A DNA stretch of 64,000 nucleotides from positions 55,805-119,804 of the forward strand of contig NZ_QVMO01000004.1 of NCBI RefSeq assembly GCF_010501055.1. Direction: 5' to 3'. The position numbers and the translations under genes were made by a program. This document shows positions 25,009 through 34,821 of the stretch, in pieces. The DNA comes from Dysgonomonas sp. 521. Lineage in GTDB: Bacteria > Bacteroidota > Bacteroidia > Bacteroidales > Dysgonomonadaceae. The first letter of the stretch is position 1. The number at the start of each line of letters is the position of its first letter. A model generated the notes under the pieces. It searched no databases and was not told the DNA's origin. It saw nothing but the letters and a program-made list of their open reading frames with translations.

Positions 25009-26067
25009 ATGAGCGTGGAGAAGGATTTGAGATTAAGTTCCATATTAATAAAATGGTACGGTATAAATAAGCGGGATTTGCCTTGGCGCAACGTAGATGA
25101 CCCGTATGCTATCTGGTTGTCGGAGGTTATTTTACAGCAGACACGGGTCGATCAGGGCTACGCTTATTTTAATCGGTTCATCCAAAGCTACCCGACTGTG
25201 GACTTGTTGGCCAAGGCTGACGAGAGCGAAGTGCTTAAGATTTGGCAGGGGCTTGGTTATTATAGCAGGGCGCGTAACCTGCACGCGGCGGCTAAATCTA
25301 TAGTGGAAGACTATAATGGCGTTTTCCCCCATGAATTCAAAGATGTATTGAAGCTAAAGGGGGTAGGGGAATATACAGCCTCGGCCATCGTCTCTTTTGC
25401 CTATAATGAGCCGTATGCCGTTGTAGACGGGAATGTGTACCGGGTTTTGTCTCGGATATTCGCCATTGAGGAACCTATAGATAGTGGCAAAGGGAAAAAG
25501 GTATTTGCAGAGCTGGCCCGCGAATTGCTCGATGAATCTAACGCAGGCCTGCATAATCAGGCGATAATGGAGTTTGGTGCATTGCAATGCGTTCCGGTTT
25601 CTCCCGATTGTGGAATTTGTCCCGCTTCGGAAGTGTGTCTGGCTTATGCTCAAAATAATGTTGGCAGGTATCCGAAGAAGGAGGGCAAGCAGAAGGTGAA
25701 GAACCGTTATTTTAACTATATTGATATTCGCGACGGGGATTGTATGTATCTGCATAAGCGTACGGCGAAGGATATCTGGCAAAACCTTTATGAGTTACCT
25801 CTTGTGGAAACAGATAAAGAGATGACTGTTGAAGAATTGCAGCGCGACGATAATTTCATACAACTATTTAAGAATACGTCCGGAATTAAAATAAAAGAGA
25901 TAAAACGGCTTAAGCATGTGCTTTCGCACCAGGTCATCTATACTGTATTCTATAAGGCTGAGGCTGCCGGGGCGAGGCTCGATAATGCTTATCTGAGAAT
26001 AAAAGCCGGTGATGTGGATGGCTATCCGGTTTCCCGGCTTGTGCATAAATATCTGGAACAATCCTAA
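25009..26067 (+). CDS. mutY: Adenine DNA glycosylase MutY
   Basis: A 352-residue protein with an HhH-GPD domain (LKGVGEYTASAIVSFAY followed by VVDGNVYRVLSR, with catalytic Asp in VVDGNV near residue 143), and a [4Fe-4S] loop with spacing C-x6-C-x2-C-x5-C (CVPVSPDCGICPASEVC, near residues 198-214). The NUDIX-like C-terminal domain (from about residue 230) recognises 8-oxoG. It removes adenine mispaired with 8-oxoguanine. It is divergent from HU. In many Bacteroidales mutY is near ssb and gldD; here those lie 17 kb downstream, beyond the nuo operon. Confidence 0.95.
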   Translation: MSVEKDLRLSSILIKWYGINKRDLPWRNVDDPYAIWLSEVILQQTRVDQGYAYFNRFIQSYPTVDLLAKADESEVLKIWQGLGYYSRARNLHAAAKSIVEDYNGVFPHEFKDVLKLKGVGEYTASAIVSFAYNEPYAVVDGNVYRVLSRIFAIEEPIDSGKGKKVFAELARELLDESNAGLHNQAIMEFGALQCVPVSPDCGICPASEVCLAYAQNNVGRYPKKEGKQKVKNRYFNYIDIRDGDCMYLHKRTAKDIWQNLYELPLVETDKEMTVEELQRDDNFIQLFKNTSGIKIKEIKRLKHVLSHQVIYTVFYKAEAAGARLDNAYLRIKAGDVDGYPVSRLVHKYLEQS

Positions 26068-26083
26068 CTTATGCTTGCAGGAA

Positions 26084-26114
26084 CTTGTATAAAATCGAAA
26101 AGAATTTATCTTTG
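26084..26114 (+). promoter_or_regulatory. Bacteroidota-type promoter for the GT2 gene
   Basis: CTTG (26084-26087), a 19-bp spacer and TATCTTTG (26107-26114) match the phylum's consensus with one change in the -33 box. Transcription would start about 10 bases before the ATG at 26132, giving a very short leader. Confidence 0.55.
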
Positions 26115-26131
26115 TAATAAAAATAAGAGAT

Positions 26132-27058
26132 ATGGACAAAATATCGTTAATTGTACCTTGCTACAATGAAGAACAAGCTCTCCCTTTTCTGTATAAAGAA
26201 ATAGTGAAGCTGGCGGATAACATGCCGGATCAGGAATTTGAGTTTATATTTATAAATGATGGTTCCAAAGACAAGACTCTGACGCTGATAAAGGAGTTGA
26301 GGCAATCGGACGAGAGGGTGCACTTCGTCTCTTTTTCCCGCAATTTTGGCAAGGAGGCCGGTATATATGCGGGCTTGCAGGCAGCTACGGGCAACTATGT
26401 TTCGCTGATAGATGCCGACCTTCAGGATCCGCCTTCGTTGATAAAAGAGATGTATGAAACCTTGAAAACAGAAGATTACGACTGTGTGGCCACCCGCCGT
26501 GTCGACCGCAAAGGGGAGCCTCCTGTGCGTTCGTTCTTTGCAAGGCAATTCTATAAGCTTATAAATAAAATATCGGATACCGAAGTGGTGGACGGTGCAC
26601 GCGACTTCCGCCTGATGACCCGGCAAATGGTTGATGCCATTCTGGATATGGGCGAGTACAATCGCTTCTCGAAAGGTATTTTTGGCTGGGTTGGATTCAA
26701 GACTAAATGGATAGACTTTGAGAATGTGGAACGTGTAGCCGGAGAGACCAAATGGTCTTTCTTTGGCCTTTTCCTCTACTCTCTCGAGGGGATTATCGCT
26801 TTCTCTACCCGTCCGCTTATTATCGCTTCGGTTTTTGGGATCATATTCTGCATCGTTGCTTTCATAATGATATGCTTTATCATTTTCAGAAAAATATTGT
26901 TCGATGACCCTGTACAGGGGTATGCTTCCACTTTGTGTATTATCTTTTTTATAGGCGGAATCCAACTATTCTGTTTGGGTATTTTAGGGCAATATTTATC
27001 CAAGACATACATGGAAACAAAAAAACGTCCTATTTACATCATAAGGGAAAAAGAATAA
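26132..27058 (+). CDS. Polyprenyl-phosphate-type GT2 glycosyltransferase (GtrB/DPM1-like)
   Basis: A 308-residue protein. It has a GT-A domain with the IVPCYNEEQALP start, the nucleotide-sugar site IDADLQDPP (near residues 91-99) and DGARDFRLMTRQ, followed by two membrane helices near residues 230-300 (PLIIASVFGIIFCIVAFIMI and GYASTLCIIFFIGGIQLF). This architecture transfers a sugar from a nucleotide to polyprenyl phosphate at the inner face of the membrane. It is followed by a terminator hairpin, so it is separate from the nuo operon. Confidence 0.9.
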   Translation: MDKISLIVPCYNEEQALPFLYKEIVKLADNMPDQEFEFIFINDGSKDKTLTLIKELRQSDERVHFVSFSRNFGKEAGIYAGLQAATGNYVSLIDADLQDPPSLIKEMYETLKTEDYDCVATRRVDRKGEPPVRSFFARQFYKLINKISDTEVVDGARDFRLMTRQMVDAILDMGEYNRFSKGIFGWVGFKTKWIDFENVERVAGETKWSFFGLFLYSLEGIIAFSTRPLIIASVFGIIFCIVAFIMICFIIFRKILFDDPVQGYASTLCIIFFIGGIQLFCLGILGQYLSKTYMETKKRPIYIIREKE

Positions 27059-27080
27059 TAACCCATTTTGTAATCTTTAG

Positions 27081-27116
27081 ATGCCAAATTTATATAATTT
27101 GGCATTTTATTTTTTG
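27081..27116 (+). terminator. Rho-independent terminator after the GT2 gene
   Basis: A perfect 10-bp stem ATGCCAAATT (27081-27090) / AATTTGGCAT (27096-27105), loop TATAT, followed by a T-rich tract (27106-27115). It overlaps the -33 box of the nuo promoter. Confidence 0.75.
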
Positions 27117-27143
27117 CGTTTCTGAAATAAAAGATTAATTTTG
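27113..27143 (+). promoter_or_regulatory. Bacteroidota-type promoter for the nuo operon
   Basis: TTTG (27113-27116), a 19-bp spacer and TAATTTTG (27136-27143) form a full consensus match. The start of transcription would be near 27150, leaving about a 110-base leader before nuoA at 27261. Confidence 0.7.
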
Positions 27144-27260
27144 CGCCGATTGTCAAGAGGGCTCTAACTGGGTCTGCATCTTGTGTTTGTAACAAAGTGC
27201 TATGAATATCATCGAAAGAAATGACAATTGACAGAAAAGTTTTAACTTTAATATAAAAAT

Positions 27261-27614
27261 ATGAGTTCTTCCGCTCTTTTTTTAGTCGTTTTCTTAACTG
27301 GAATCACACTGGTTTGTGCCGGTCTGGGCATGGCCTTACTACTCTCGCCTAAATCTTTCAATCCACAAAAAGGAGAACCTTACGAATGTGGTATCCCTAC
27401 CCACGGTACCTCCTGGATGCAGTTCAAAGTGGGCTATTACCTATATGCAATCCTTTACTTAATGTTCGACGTAGAGGCTATATTCCTGTTTCCTTGGGCT
27501 ACGGTCGTAAGGCAATTGGGTATGCCTGGCTTGTATAGTATATTGTTTTTTATAGTAATACTGGGTCTGGGCTTAGCTTATGCCTGGAAGAAAGGAGCAT
27601 TAAAATGGAAATAA
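27261..27614 (+). CDS. nuoA: NADH-quinone oxidoreductase-type complex subunit A
   Basis: A 117-residue inner-membrane protein with three hydrophobic helices. It has the conserved [10 protein letters not shown] loop (NuoA normally shows YECG) and [10 protein letters not shown] in the second helix. It is the first gene of a nuoABCDHIJKLMN operon. NuoA helps form the quinone cavity and the E-channel. Its 3' end overlaps nuoB by 10 bases, so translation is probably coupled. Confidence 0.95.
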   Translation: MSSSALFLVVFLTGITLVCAGLGMALLLSPKSFNPQKGEPYECGIPTHGTSWMQFKVGYYLYAILYLMFDVEAIFLFPWATVVRQLGMPGLYSILFFIVILGLGLAYAWKKGALKWK

Positions 27615-28189
27615 AGAAAATATATATAAAGGGTATTCCCAACGAAGAATTTAAAGATAACGAATACCTCGAAGATTATATCAAGGAACTCAACGAAGGC
27701 GGAGTGCCTGTCGTTGTTGGCAAACTTGACGACCTTATCAACTGGGGACGTTCAAACTCTGTTTGGCCGTTAGCTTTTGCTACCAGTTGTTGCGGTATTG
27801 AATTTATGGCTTCGGCTGCCGCGCGTTACGACCTTGCCCGCTTTGGGATGGAGGTGACACGTAACAGCCCGCGCCAGGCTGATACTATGGTGGTTGCCGG
27901 TACCATTGTGCACAAGATGGCTCCGCTGCTTAAACGTGTATATGACCAGATGGCCGAACCTAAATATGTAGTAGCTATGGGCAGCTGCGCTATATCGGGA
28001 GGCCCGTTTGTAGATTCTTACCATGTGGTAAAGGGTATAGACGAGATACTTCCTGTAGACGTGTATGTTCCCGGATGCCCGCCCCGCCCTGAAGCGTTGT
28101 TTTACGGACTGATGCAACTACAGCGTAAAATAAAGGTAGAGCGTTTCATGTTCAGAAAAGGACATAAAAATATCAAGCGGGATAAATAA
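27605..28189 (+). CDS. nuoB: Complex I subunit B, N2 iron-sulfur cluster carrier
   Basis: A 194-residue peripheral subunit holding the terminal [4Fe-4S] cluster N2. The ligands are the adjacent Cys pair in ATSCCGIEF, the Cys in [11 protein letters not shown] and the Cys in VPGCPPRPE. The N-terminal about 35 residues are charged and extend beyond the shortest bacterial forms. It passes electrons to quinone at the NuoB/NuoD interface. It overlaps nuoA by 10 bases; nuoCD follows after 60 bases. Confidence 0.96.
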   Translation: MEIKKIYIKGIPNEEFKDNEYLEDYIKELNEGGVPVVVGKLDDLINWGRSNSVWPLAFATSCCGIEFMASAAARYDLARFGMEVTRNSPRQADTMVVAGTIVHKMAPLLKRVYDQMAEPKYVVAMGSCAISGGPFVDSYHVVKGIDEILPVDVYVPGCPPRPEALFYGLMQLQRKIKVERFMFRKGHKNIKRDK

Positions 28190-28249
28190 GCATAAAACTA
28201 GAAAAACGATACCTTACTTTTTTCTAAAAGGATAAAGAAATAACGAACA

Positions 28250-29881
28250 ATGGAAAATATCAAGAAGGTAATACTCGAAGCTGTACCTGAAGCGGTTATT
28301 GAAGACAAAACTCCGTTAACCGTAACCGTAGAACCCGATAAGCTTCGTCATTTAGTAAAGGCGCTTCGTAACTATACAGAGATGCCTTTCGATTATCTGG
28401 CAATGCTGACAGGGACAGACGAAGGCGAAAAGCTAATGGTAACTTATTTGCTTTGTCCTTCAAAAGATCTCTCGATAGAGGTAGCTGTAAAAACAGGAAC
28501 AGCAGACCGTGTAAATCCGTTATTGTATACAGTTACCGACATTTACGAAACAGCACATTACAACGAACGTGAGGTTTTCGCCATGCTTGGTATCCGTTTT
28601 ATCAATAATCCTGATATGCGCCGGTTCTTTCTCAACTCAGACTGGGTTGGTTACCCTTTGAGGAAAGACTATGATGCCAGCCCTATCAAAAATCCGGTAT
28701 CGGTAGAAAGTAAGGATATTATAGATACGGCTCCGCGTATTATGGAAACTCCGGATGGAAAACTGAAAGAGGAGCTTGTAAATATCTTCGAAAAAGATGA
28801 CTATATTATAAATATCGGCCCGCAACACCCTTCTACCCACGGGGTAATGCACTTCCGCGTTGCACTGGAAGGTGAAATCGTAAAGAAAATCGATGTACAC
28901 AGCGGTTATATCCACCGTGGTATTGAAAAACTAAGTGAAAAACTCACATACCCGCAAATATTACACTTTACAGACCGGCTCGACTATCTCTCAGCTAACA
29001 TCAACCGTCACGGGCTATGTATGTGCGTAGAAAAAGCGGCTGGTATAGAAGTTCCCGAAAGGGCACAGTATATACGTACTATCATGGACGAGCTGAACCG
29101 TATCGACTCGCATCTGGTAGCATGGGGTACGATGTGTATGGACTTAGGTTCTACCACAGCCTTTATATACGGAATGCGCGAACGTGAAGATATCCTCAAA
29201 ATATTCGAAAAGAATACCGGAGGCCGCCTTATCATCAATTATAATGTAATAGGTGGTGTAATGTTTGATATACAGCCTGATTTCCAGTCAGATGTGAAAG
29301 CATTTATACCGGTCATGCGTAAGGCATTGATTGAATACAACAAGCTGTTTACCGGCAATGTGATTGCCGTAGGGCGTATGAAGGGATTGGGTATCCTGTC
29401 TAAAGAAGATGCTATATCTTATGCTGTTACAGGTCCTGCCGGACGCGGTTCGGCATTCTCTTGTGATTTGCGCAAACATGCACCTTATGCATTGTACGAC
29501 AAGGTAGAATTTAAGGAAATCATCCGTGATAACGGAGATTCATTTGACAGATACCTCAACCGTCTGGATGAAATAGAAGAATCATTAAAAATCATAGAGC
29601 AACTGATTGATAATATACCCGAAGGAGACTTTCTGGCTAAAACAAAAGCGATTATCAAATTACCTGAAGGCGAATATTATCAGCGTGTGGAAGCCGGACG
29701 CGGAGAATTCGGCGTATATATCGAAAGCCGTGGAGACAAAACTCCTTATCGCCTTAAATTCCGTTCGCCTTCTATGGCTGCTGTTTCGGCAATGCCGTTG
29801 ATTTGCGCAGATGAGAAGATTTCAGACTTTATCGGTATCGGTGGTTCTATGGACTATGTAATTCCGGATATTGACCGTTAA
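28250..29881 (+). CDS. nuoCD: Fused complex I subunit C/D
   Basis: A 543-residue fusion. Residues 1 to about 150 are the NuoC (30-kDa) part, with the FDYLAMLTGTD and NEREVFAMLGIRF/NPDMRRFFL regions. A short linker precedes the NuoD (49-kDa) part from about residue 178, which has NIGPQHPSTHGV with the quinone-binding His, HSGYIHRGIEKL and RADPGDLHSP-like late motifs (YRLKFRSPSM). The two subunits are separate in many bacteria, but a fusion is common in Bacteroidota and enterics. NuoD forms the quinone pocket. Confidence 0.95.
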   Translation: MENIKKVILEAVPEAVIEDKTPLTVTVEPDKLRHLVKALRNYTEMPFDYLAMLTGTDEGEKLMVTYLLCPSKDLSIEVAVKTGTADRVNPLLYTVTDIYETAHYNEREVFAMLGIRFINNPDMRRFFLNSDWVGYPLRKDYDASPIKNPVSVESKDIIDTAPRIMETPDGKLKEELVNIFEKDDYIINIGPQHPSTHGVMHFRVALEGEIVKKIDVHSGYIHRGIEKLSEKLTYPQILHFTDRLDYLSANINRHGLCMCVEKAAGIEVPERAQYIRTIMDELNRIDSHLVAWGTMCMDLGSTTAFIYGMREREDILKIFEKNTGGRLIINYNVIGGVMFDIQPDFQSDVKAFIPVMRKALIEYNKLFTGNVIAVGRMKGLGILSKEDAISYAVTGPAGRGSAFSCDLRKHAPYALYDKVEFKEIIRDNGDSFDRYLNRLDEIEESLKIIEQLIDNIPEGDFLAKTKAIIKLPEGEYYQRVEAGRGEFGVYIESRGDKTPYRLKFRSPSMAAVSAMPLICADEKISDFIGIGGSMDYVIPDIDR

Positions 29882-30010
29882 GGAAAATTTAAAAATTCAA
29901 AGATTTAATGATTTAAAGATTAGATATAAGCAGTCGGCTATAAGGAATTTTTAATAATTAAATTTTTAAATATTACTATAAAGAGTATTTATTTATCAAT
30001 ATAAAGATAT

Positions 30011-31117
30011 ATGTTGTTATTTCAGTCTCAGGTAGTAGAGATATCATATTGGCTTAGCCAGTTCGATGTATTTCTGACTAAGAATTTACCTACATGGGCG
30101 GTCTTGGCTATAGAGTTTGTACTGGTTGGCATAGCATTGCTGACGATGTACGCAGTATTAGCCTTGATTCTGATATATGTAGAGCGGAAAATCACGGCTT
30201 TTTTCCAGGCTCGTCTGGGTCCTAACCGTGTTGGTAAATACGGATTGATACAGAGTGTAGCCGATATGATAAAAATCCTTATCAAGGAAATTATCCATGT
30301 AAGGCAATCTGACCGCTTCCTGTTTTTCACCGCTCCCTTCTTTATGATTGTGGCATCCATGCTTACATTCGGAGCCTTGCCTTTCGGACAGGGATTGCAG
30401 GCTATAGATTTCAACATCGGTGTATTCTATGTCGTTGCAGTATCCTCGTTAGGCATTATCGGTGTACTGCTTGCCGGATGGTCCAGCAACAATAAGTATT
30501 CGATGATTGGGGCGATGCGAAGCGGGGCACAGTTTATCAGTTACGAACTGTCTGCCGGATTTGCTCTGATGACAATGGTCGTACTATCCGGAACGATGAG
30601 TTTTTCGAAGATAATAGAAGGACAAGCTTATATCCATCAGTGGAATATTATAGCAGGCCATGTTCCTGCCTTTATAGCATTTATTATTTACCTTATTTCG
30701 GGACATGCCGAAACTAATCGCGGGCCTTTCGACTTACCGGAAGCTGAATCGGAGTTAACAGCAGGTTACCATACAGAATATTCGGGGTTACAGTTCGGTT
30801 TCTTCTACTTGGCTGAGTACCTGAATATGTTTATTGTAGCAGGTATCGCTACCACAGTATTCCTTGGCGGATGGATGCCTATACAAATAAAAGGTTGGGA
30901 AAGCTTCAACGAAGTTATGCGCTATATACCGTCATTTGTATGGTTCTTCGGCAAAGCAGGATTTCTGGTTTTCCTCAGTTTGTGGGTAAGATGGACATTC
31001 CCCCGCTTGCGTATCGACCAGTTATTGAATCTGGAATGGAAATATCTGTTGCCGATTAATATGGTAAATATACTATTGATGGTAATTCTTGTTTTGTTGG
31101 GTTGGACCCTGAAATAA
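30011..31117 (+). CDS. nuoH: Complex I subunit H
   Basis: A 368-residue membrane protein with about eight helices. It has the hallmark loops [18 protein letters not shown] and [20 protein letters not shown], with acidic residues that face the quinone channel, and a final [15 protein letters not shown] segment. It connects quinone reduction to proton pumping. A 129-base AT-rich gap separates it from nuoCD; nothing besides AT-rich DNA was recognised there. Confidence 0.96.
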   Translation: MLLFQSQVVEISYWLSQFDVFLTKNLPTWAVLAIEFVLVGIALLTMYAVLALILIYVERKITAFFQARLGPNRVGKYGLIQSVADMIKILIKEIIHVRQSDRFLFFTAPFFMIVASMLTFGALPFGQGLQAIDFNIGVFYVVAVSSLGIIGVLLAGWSSNNKYSMIGAMRSGAQFISYELSAGFALMTMVVLSGTMSFSKIIEGQAYIHQWNIIAGHVPAFIAFIIYLISGHAETNRGPFDLPEAESELTAGYHTEYSGLQFGFFYLAEYLNMFIVAGIATTVFLGGWMPIQIKGWESFNEVMRYIPSFVWFFGKAGFLVFLSLWVRWTFPRLRIDQLLNLEWKYLLPINMVNILLMVILVLLGWTLK

Positions 31118-31134
31118 TAAAATTATAAAAGAAA

Positions 31135-31839
31135 ATGAGTTCAGTTTCAGAATATTTTTCAGGACTATTTGGAGGTATCAAATCTCTCCTTACAGGGATG
31201 AGAGTGACATGGGGTGAGCTGTGGACGAAAAAAATAACAGAGCAGTACCCTGAAAACAGGGCGACCCTTGTTATTCCCGATCGTTTCCGTGGCGAATTAG
31301 TTATGCCTCACGATGATAACAACGAACATGCCTGCACGGCCTGTGGTATTTGCCAGATGAATTGCCCTAACGGAACGATTCAGGTAATATCTAAAACGAT
31401 AGAGACGGAAGAAGGCAAGAAAAAGAAAATTCTTGACAGATATATATACGACCTTGGGTTATGTACATTCTGTAACCTGTGTGTGATTACCTGTCCTTCG
31501 GATGCCATCGTGTTTGCCAATACATTCGAAAACGCGATATATACACGCAGCAAACTGGTGGAGCAACTGAATCATGAGGGATCGAAACTCCGTGAAAAAA
31601 AGAAAGAACCGAAGCCGGTGGTCAGCCAACCCGTAGCTAAAGCAGAAGCTGCCGTACATGGAGACAACTCCAAGCCGGAAGGAACACCTCAGACTCCAGT
31701 GGAACCAATCCCTGCACAGGATATAAAAGAAGACAGCGGTATTCATCCGGAGCAGAACTATCCGAAGGATGTAACGACTAAAACCGTACCACCTTCGAAA
31801 ACCGAAGCGGATATCGACCCTAAAAAAGATAAAGAATAA
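31135..31839 (+). CDS. nuoI: Complex I subunit I with long C-terminal tail
   Basis: A 234-residue protein. The core has two [4Fe-4S] motifs, CTACGICQMNCPNGTI (near residues 64-79) and CTFCNLCVITCPSDAI (near 110-125), which carry electrons toward NuoB. From about residue 150 it has a long low-complexity tail rich in Lys, Pro, Glu and Ala (KKKEPKPVVSQPVAKAEA onward). Typical bacterial NuoI proteins of 160-180 residues lack such a tail. It may bind an electron donor in place of the missing NuoEFG, but this is speculation. Confidence 0.93.
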   Translation: MSSVSEYFSGLFGGIKSLLTGMRVTWGELWTKKITEQYPENRATLVIPDRFRGELVMPHDDNNEHACTACGICQMNCPNGTIQVISKTIETEEGKKKKILDRYIYDLGLCTFCNLCVITCPSDAIVFANTFENAIYTRSKLVEQLNHEGSKLREKKKEPKPVVSQPVAKAEAAVHGDNSKPEGTPQTPVEPIPAQDIKEDSGIHPEQNYPKDVTTKTVPPSKTEADIDPKKDKE

Positions 31840-31864
31840 AACAATATACGATAATCAATAGATT

Positions 31865-32368
31865 ATGGCAGAACAAATTATATTTTACATTTTAGCGACA
31901 ATCATTGTGTTCTCTACCATTATGGCAGTTACCACACAAAAGATTATCCGCTCGGCTACATTTCTGTTATTCGTCCTCTTAGGTACGGCAGGATTGTATT
32001 TATTGATGGATTATCATTTCCTTATGGCTGTGCAGATTGCAGTGTATGCAGGGGGTGTAATGGTATTGTTTATATTCGCTATTTTGCTGACTCATGAGCC
32101 GGGAGTAGACATCAAGTTTGAGAAACCGGGCAGGATATTTATCTCTGCAGTGGCGGCATTAGCCGGATTAGCGATTTGCGGACATATTATATTTTATAAT
32201 GTCAACAAATTCTATACCTATGTCACTCAGAAAGAACTCAGTATGCAGGATGTAGGACTAACGATGATGGGAACCGACAAATATCAGTACCTGTTGCCAT
32301 TCGAGGCGATAAGTATACTGCTGCTTGCCTGTATCATCGGGGGAATAATGATTGCTAGAAAGAGGTAG
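31865..32368 (+). CDS. nuoJ: Complex I subunit J
   Basis: A 167-residue membrane protein with five hydrophobic helices. The third helix has the Glu-free but glycine-rich QIAVYAGGVMVLFIFAILL region, which holds the pi-bulge important for coupling in complex I. The C-terminus AISILLLACIIGGIMIARKR is typical. It is followed by two C/G-rich hairpin repeats that separate it from nuoK by 126 bases. Confidence 0.93.
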   Translation: MAEQIIFYILATIIVFSTIMAVTTQKIIRSATFLLFVLLGTAGLYLLMDYHFLMAVQIAVYAGGVMVLFIFAILLTHEPGVDIKFEKPGRIFISAVAALAGLAICGHIIFYNVNKFYTYVTQKELSMQDVGLTMMGTDKYQYLLPFEAISILLLACIIGGIMIARKR

Positions 32369-32370
32369 GC

Positions 32371-32482
32371 GCCTCCCCCTGCCCCTCTCCAAAGGGAGGG
32401 GAGATAAATTCAGAATTAGGAATAACAAAAAATAAAATACCCTCACTGGCAGCCTCCCTTATGAGGAGGTTGGAGGGGTGGA
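32371..32482. repeat. Two C/G-rich hairpin repeats between nuoJ and nuoK
   Basis: CCCCTCTCCAAAGGGAGGGG (32383-32402) and the CCTCC/GGAGG pair at 32449-32482 belong to the dispersed C/G-rich family. They interrupt the operon and could form RNA hairpins that affect processing or relative expression of the distal subunits. Confidence 0.6.
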
Positions 32483-32494
32483 AATATAAAAAAT

Positions 32495-32839
32495 ATGGGT
32501 GAGTTTATAACAAATTTCCTGTCAGGGCCGGTGCCGATTGAAGCATATCTGGCTGTAAGCACCATTATGTTTTTTGCGGGAGTATACGGATTCCTGTCAC
32601 GCAAAAACATGTTGATGGTTCTCATATCCGTAGAATTGATGCTGAATGCTACCGATCTCAACTTTGTGGTATTTAACCGCTACCTGTATCCGGGACAGCT
32701 CGAAGGATTCTTCTTCACGCTGTTTGCCATCGGTATCGCTGCCGCTGAAACGGCTATTGCCATAGCTATCATCATCAATATATACCGCAATGTGAAGAGT
32801 ATATATATAGATGAAAACATAACTAAAATGAAAAACTAA
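32495..32839 (+). CDS. nuoK: Complex I subunit K
   Basis: A 114-residue protein with three membrane helices and the two conserved Glu residues: SVELMLNATDLNFV in helix 2 and AIAAAETAIAIAI in helix 3, which belong to the proton path. It is somewhat longer than the usual 100 residues at its C-terminus (KSIYIDENITKMKN). nuoL follows after 21 bases. Confidence 0.95.
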   Translation: MGEFITNFLSGPVPIEAYLAVSTIMFFAGVYGFLSRKNMLMVLISVELMLNATDLNFVVFNRYLYPGQLEGFFFTLFAIGIAAAETAIAIAIIINIYRNVKSIYIDENITKMKN

Positions 32840-32860
32840 GCAAGGAAATAGTAATAAGAT

Positions 32861-34798
32861 ATGGAACATTTTAATTTTACATATTCGATACTGATAGTTG
32901 CTTTGCCGGCTATTATGTTTCTTATACTCGGACTGGGTGGAAAATATATGAAACCTGTCGTTTCCGGAATACTGGGGACGCTGTCGCTGAGTGTAATGAC
33001 TATATTGGCCTATCTGACGGCTTATCAATATTTCTTTGTGATTGGAGAAACGGACGGGGCTTATCAGGCTATCCATACTGCTGTAACGTGGTTAAGGTTT
33101 ACCGACCTGCTTCATATCGATCTGGGTATTTATCTTGACCCTATTTCGGTAATGATGCTTGTTGTTATCACTACAGTATCGCTGATGGTACATGTATATA
33201 GTTTAGGATATATGAAGGGCGAAAAAGGATTCCAACGTTACTACGCGTTCCTTTCCCTGTTTAGCTTTGCCATGCTAGGTTTGGTTGTAGCAACCAATAT
33301 CTTCCAGATGTATATTTTCTGGGAGCTTGTGGGTGTATCATCCTTCCTGCTCATCAGTTTCTATTATATGAAACCATCGGCAGTAGCAGCTTCCAAGAAA
33401 GCATTTATTGTTACACGTTTTGCCGACTTCTTCTTCCTTGTAGGAATCTTGTTGTTATCATATTTCTCAGGAACATTCGACTTTACTACTATTACAGCTC
33501 AGGGGGCGCCGTTTATTGCAACTATGCAAGGCTCGTCATTTCTTGGGTTATCTGTAATATCATGGGCTATGCTGCTCATCTTTATGGGTGGTGCCGGAAA
33601 ATCGGCGATGATGCCGTTCCACATCTGGCTACCGGATGCGATGGAAGGGCCTACTCCTGCTTCCGCGTTAATCCATGCCGCAACGATGGTTGTTGCCGGG
33701 GTATTCCTTGTAGCACGCCTGTTCCCTGTATATGTTTTCGGAGCGCCCGATATACTTCATTTTATTGGTTATGTCGGTGCTATTACAGCCTTGTTTGCTG
33801 CTATAGTGGCTTGTACACAGACCGACATCAAACGTGTGCTGGCATTCTCCACCATATCGCAGATTGCATTTATGCTTACCTCGCTTGGCGTATCCGGCTA
33901 CGGAGACCATGCGGGACTAGGATATATGGCCGGAATGTTCCATTTGTTTACACACGCGTTCTTCAAGGCATTATTATTCCTTTGCGCGGGTGCTATTATC
34001 CATGCCGTGCACAGCAATGAGATGGGCGATATGGGCGGACTTTGGAAAAACCTGAAAGTAACACGCTGGGCTTTCCTTGTTGCATTACTGGCTATCGCCG
34101 GTATTCCGTTCTTTTCAGGATTTTATAGTAAAGACGAAATATTAGCCGCCGCATTCGAACATAATAAGATAATATACTTTATATTATCATTTGCAGCCGG
34201 TCTTACGGCATTCTATATGACACGCCTGTTCCTTCGCATCTTCTTTTACGAGGACAAGCATTACCATCACGAGCCGCACGAAGCAGGCCCGGCAATGGCT
34301 ATACCATTGATTATACTGGCAATCTTTGCTTTCGGAGCAGGATATGTGCCATTCGGAAAATTTGTGACATCAGACAGTGTACCTTATGATGCTCATATCA
34401 ATATGCAGGTCGCGATCACGAGTGTTGTGATATCTGTGATCGGTATGGGAATCGCGTTCAAGCTATATTATAAAAAGAACGAAATACCGGATAAGATCGC
34501 TACAAGTATCAGTACACTGTACAAATGGGCGTATCATAAATTCTACTTCGACGAATTGTGGCTGTTTGTAACCCGTAGCATAATATTCAAGCGTATATCC
34601 AAGCCTATCGCATGGTTCGACAAGAAATTTGTAGATGGTTTTATGGACTCGTTAGCTTATGTAACACAGGCTGCAGCACGCTCTATAAAAGGATTGCAAT
34701 CCGGATATATCCAGCAATATGCTTTGGTATATTTAATAGGTGCGCTGATCCTTATCGTAGGTTTTGCCGGTTGGCTGGTGTGCTTTATTTGTAAATAA
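32861..34798 (+). CDS. nuoL: Complex I antiporter-like subunit L
   Basis: A 645-residue membrane protein with about 15 helices. It has the antiporter-family motifs: FWELVGVSSFLLISFYY with the pumping-unit Glu, GKSAMMPFHIWLPDAMEGPTPASALIHAATMVVAG with the Lys, and the LLFLCAGAIIHAVHSNEMGDMGG loop. A lateral helix region lies in the C-terminal third. It is the distal proton pump unit. nuoM starts 23 bases later. Confidence 0.97.
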   Translation: MEHFNFTYSILIVALPAIMFLILGLGGKYMKPVVSGILGTLSLSVMTILAYLTAYQYFFVIGETDGAYQAIHTAVTWLRFTDLLHIDLGIYLDPISVMMLVVITTVSLMVHVYSLGYMKGEKGFQRYYAFLSLFSFAMLGLVVATNIFQMYIFWELVGVSSFLLISFYYMKPSAVAASKKAFIVTRFADFFFLVGILLLSYFSGTFDFTTITAQGAPFIATMQGSSFLGLSVISWAMLLIFMGGAGKSAMMPFHIWLPDAMEGPTPASALIHAATMVVAGVFLVARLFPVYVFGAPDILHFIGYVGAITALFAAIVACTQTDIKRVLAFSTISQIAFMLTSLGVSGYGDHAGLGYMAGMFHLFTHAFFKALLFLCAGAIIHAVHSNEMGDMGGLWKNLKVTRWAFLVALLAIAGIPFFSGFYSKDEILAAAFEHNKIIYFILSFAAGLTAFYMTRLFLRIFFYEDKHYHHEPHEAGPAMAIPLIILAIFAFGAGYVPFGKFVTSDSVPYDAHINMQVAITSVVISVIGMGIAFKLYYKKNEIPDKIATSISTLYKWAYHKFYFDELWLFVTRSIIFKRISKPIAWFDKKFVDGFMDSLAYVTQAAARSIKGLQSGYIQQYALVYLIGALILIVGFAGWLVCFICK

Positions 34799-34821
34799 GA
34801 TATAGATTAAAATATAAAACA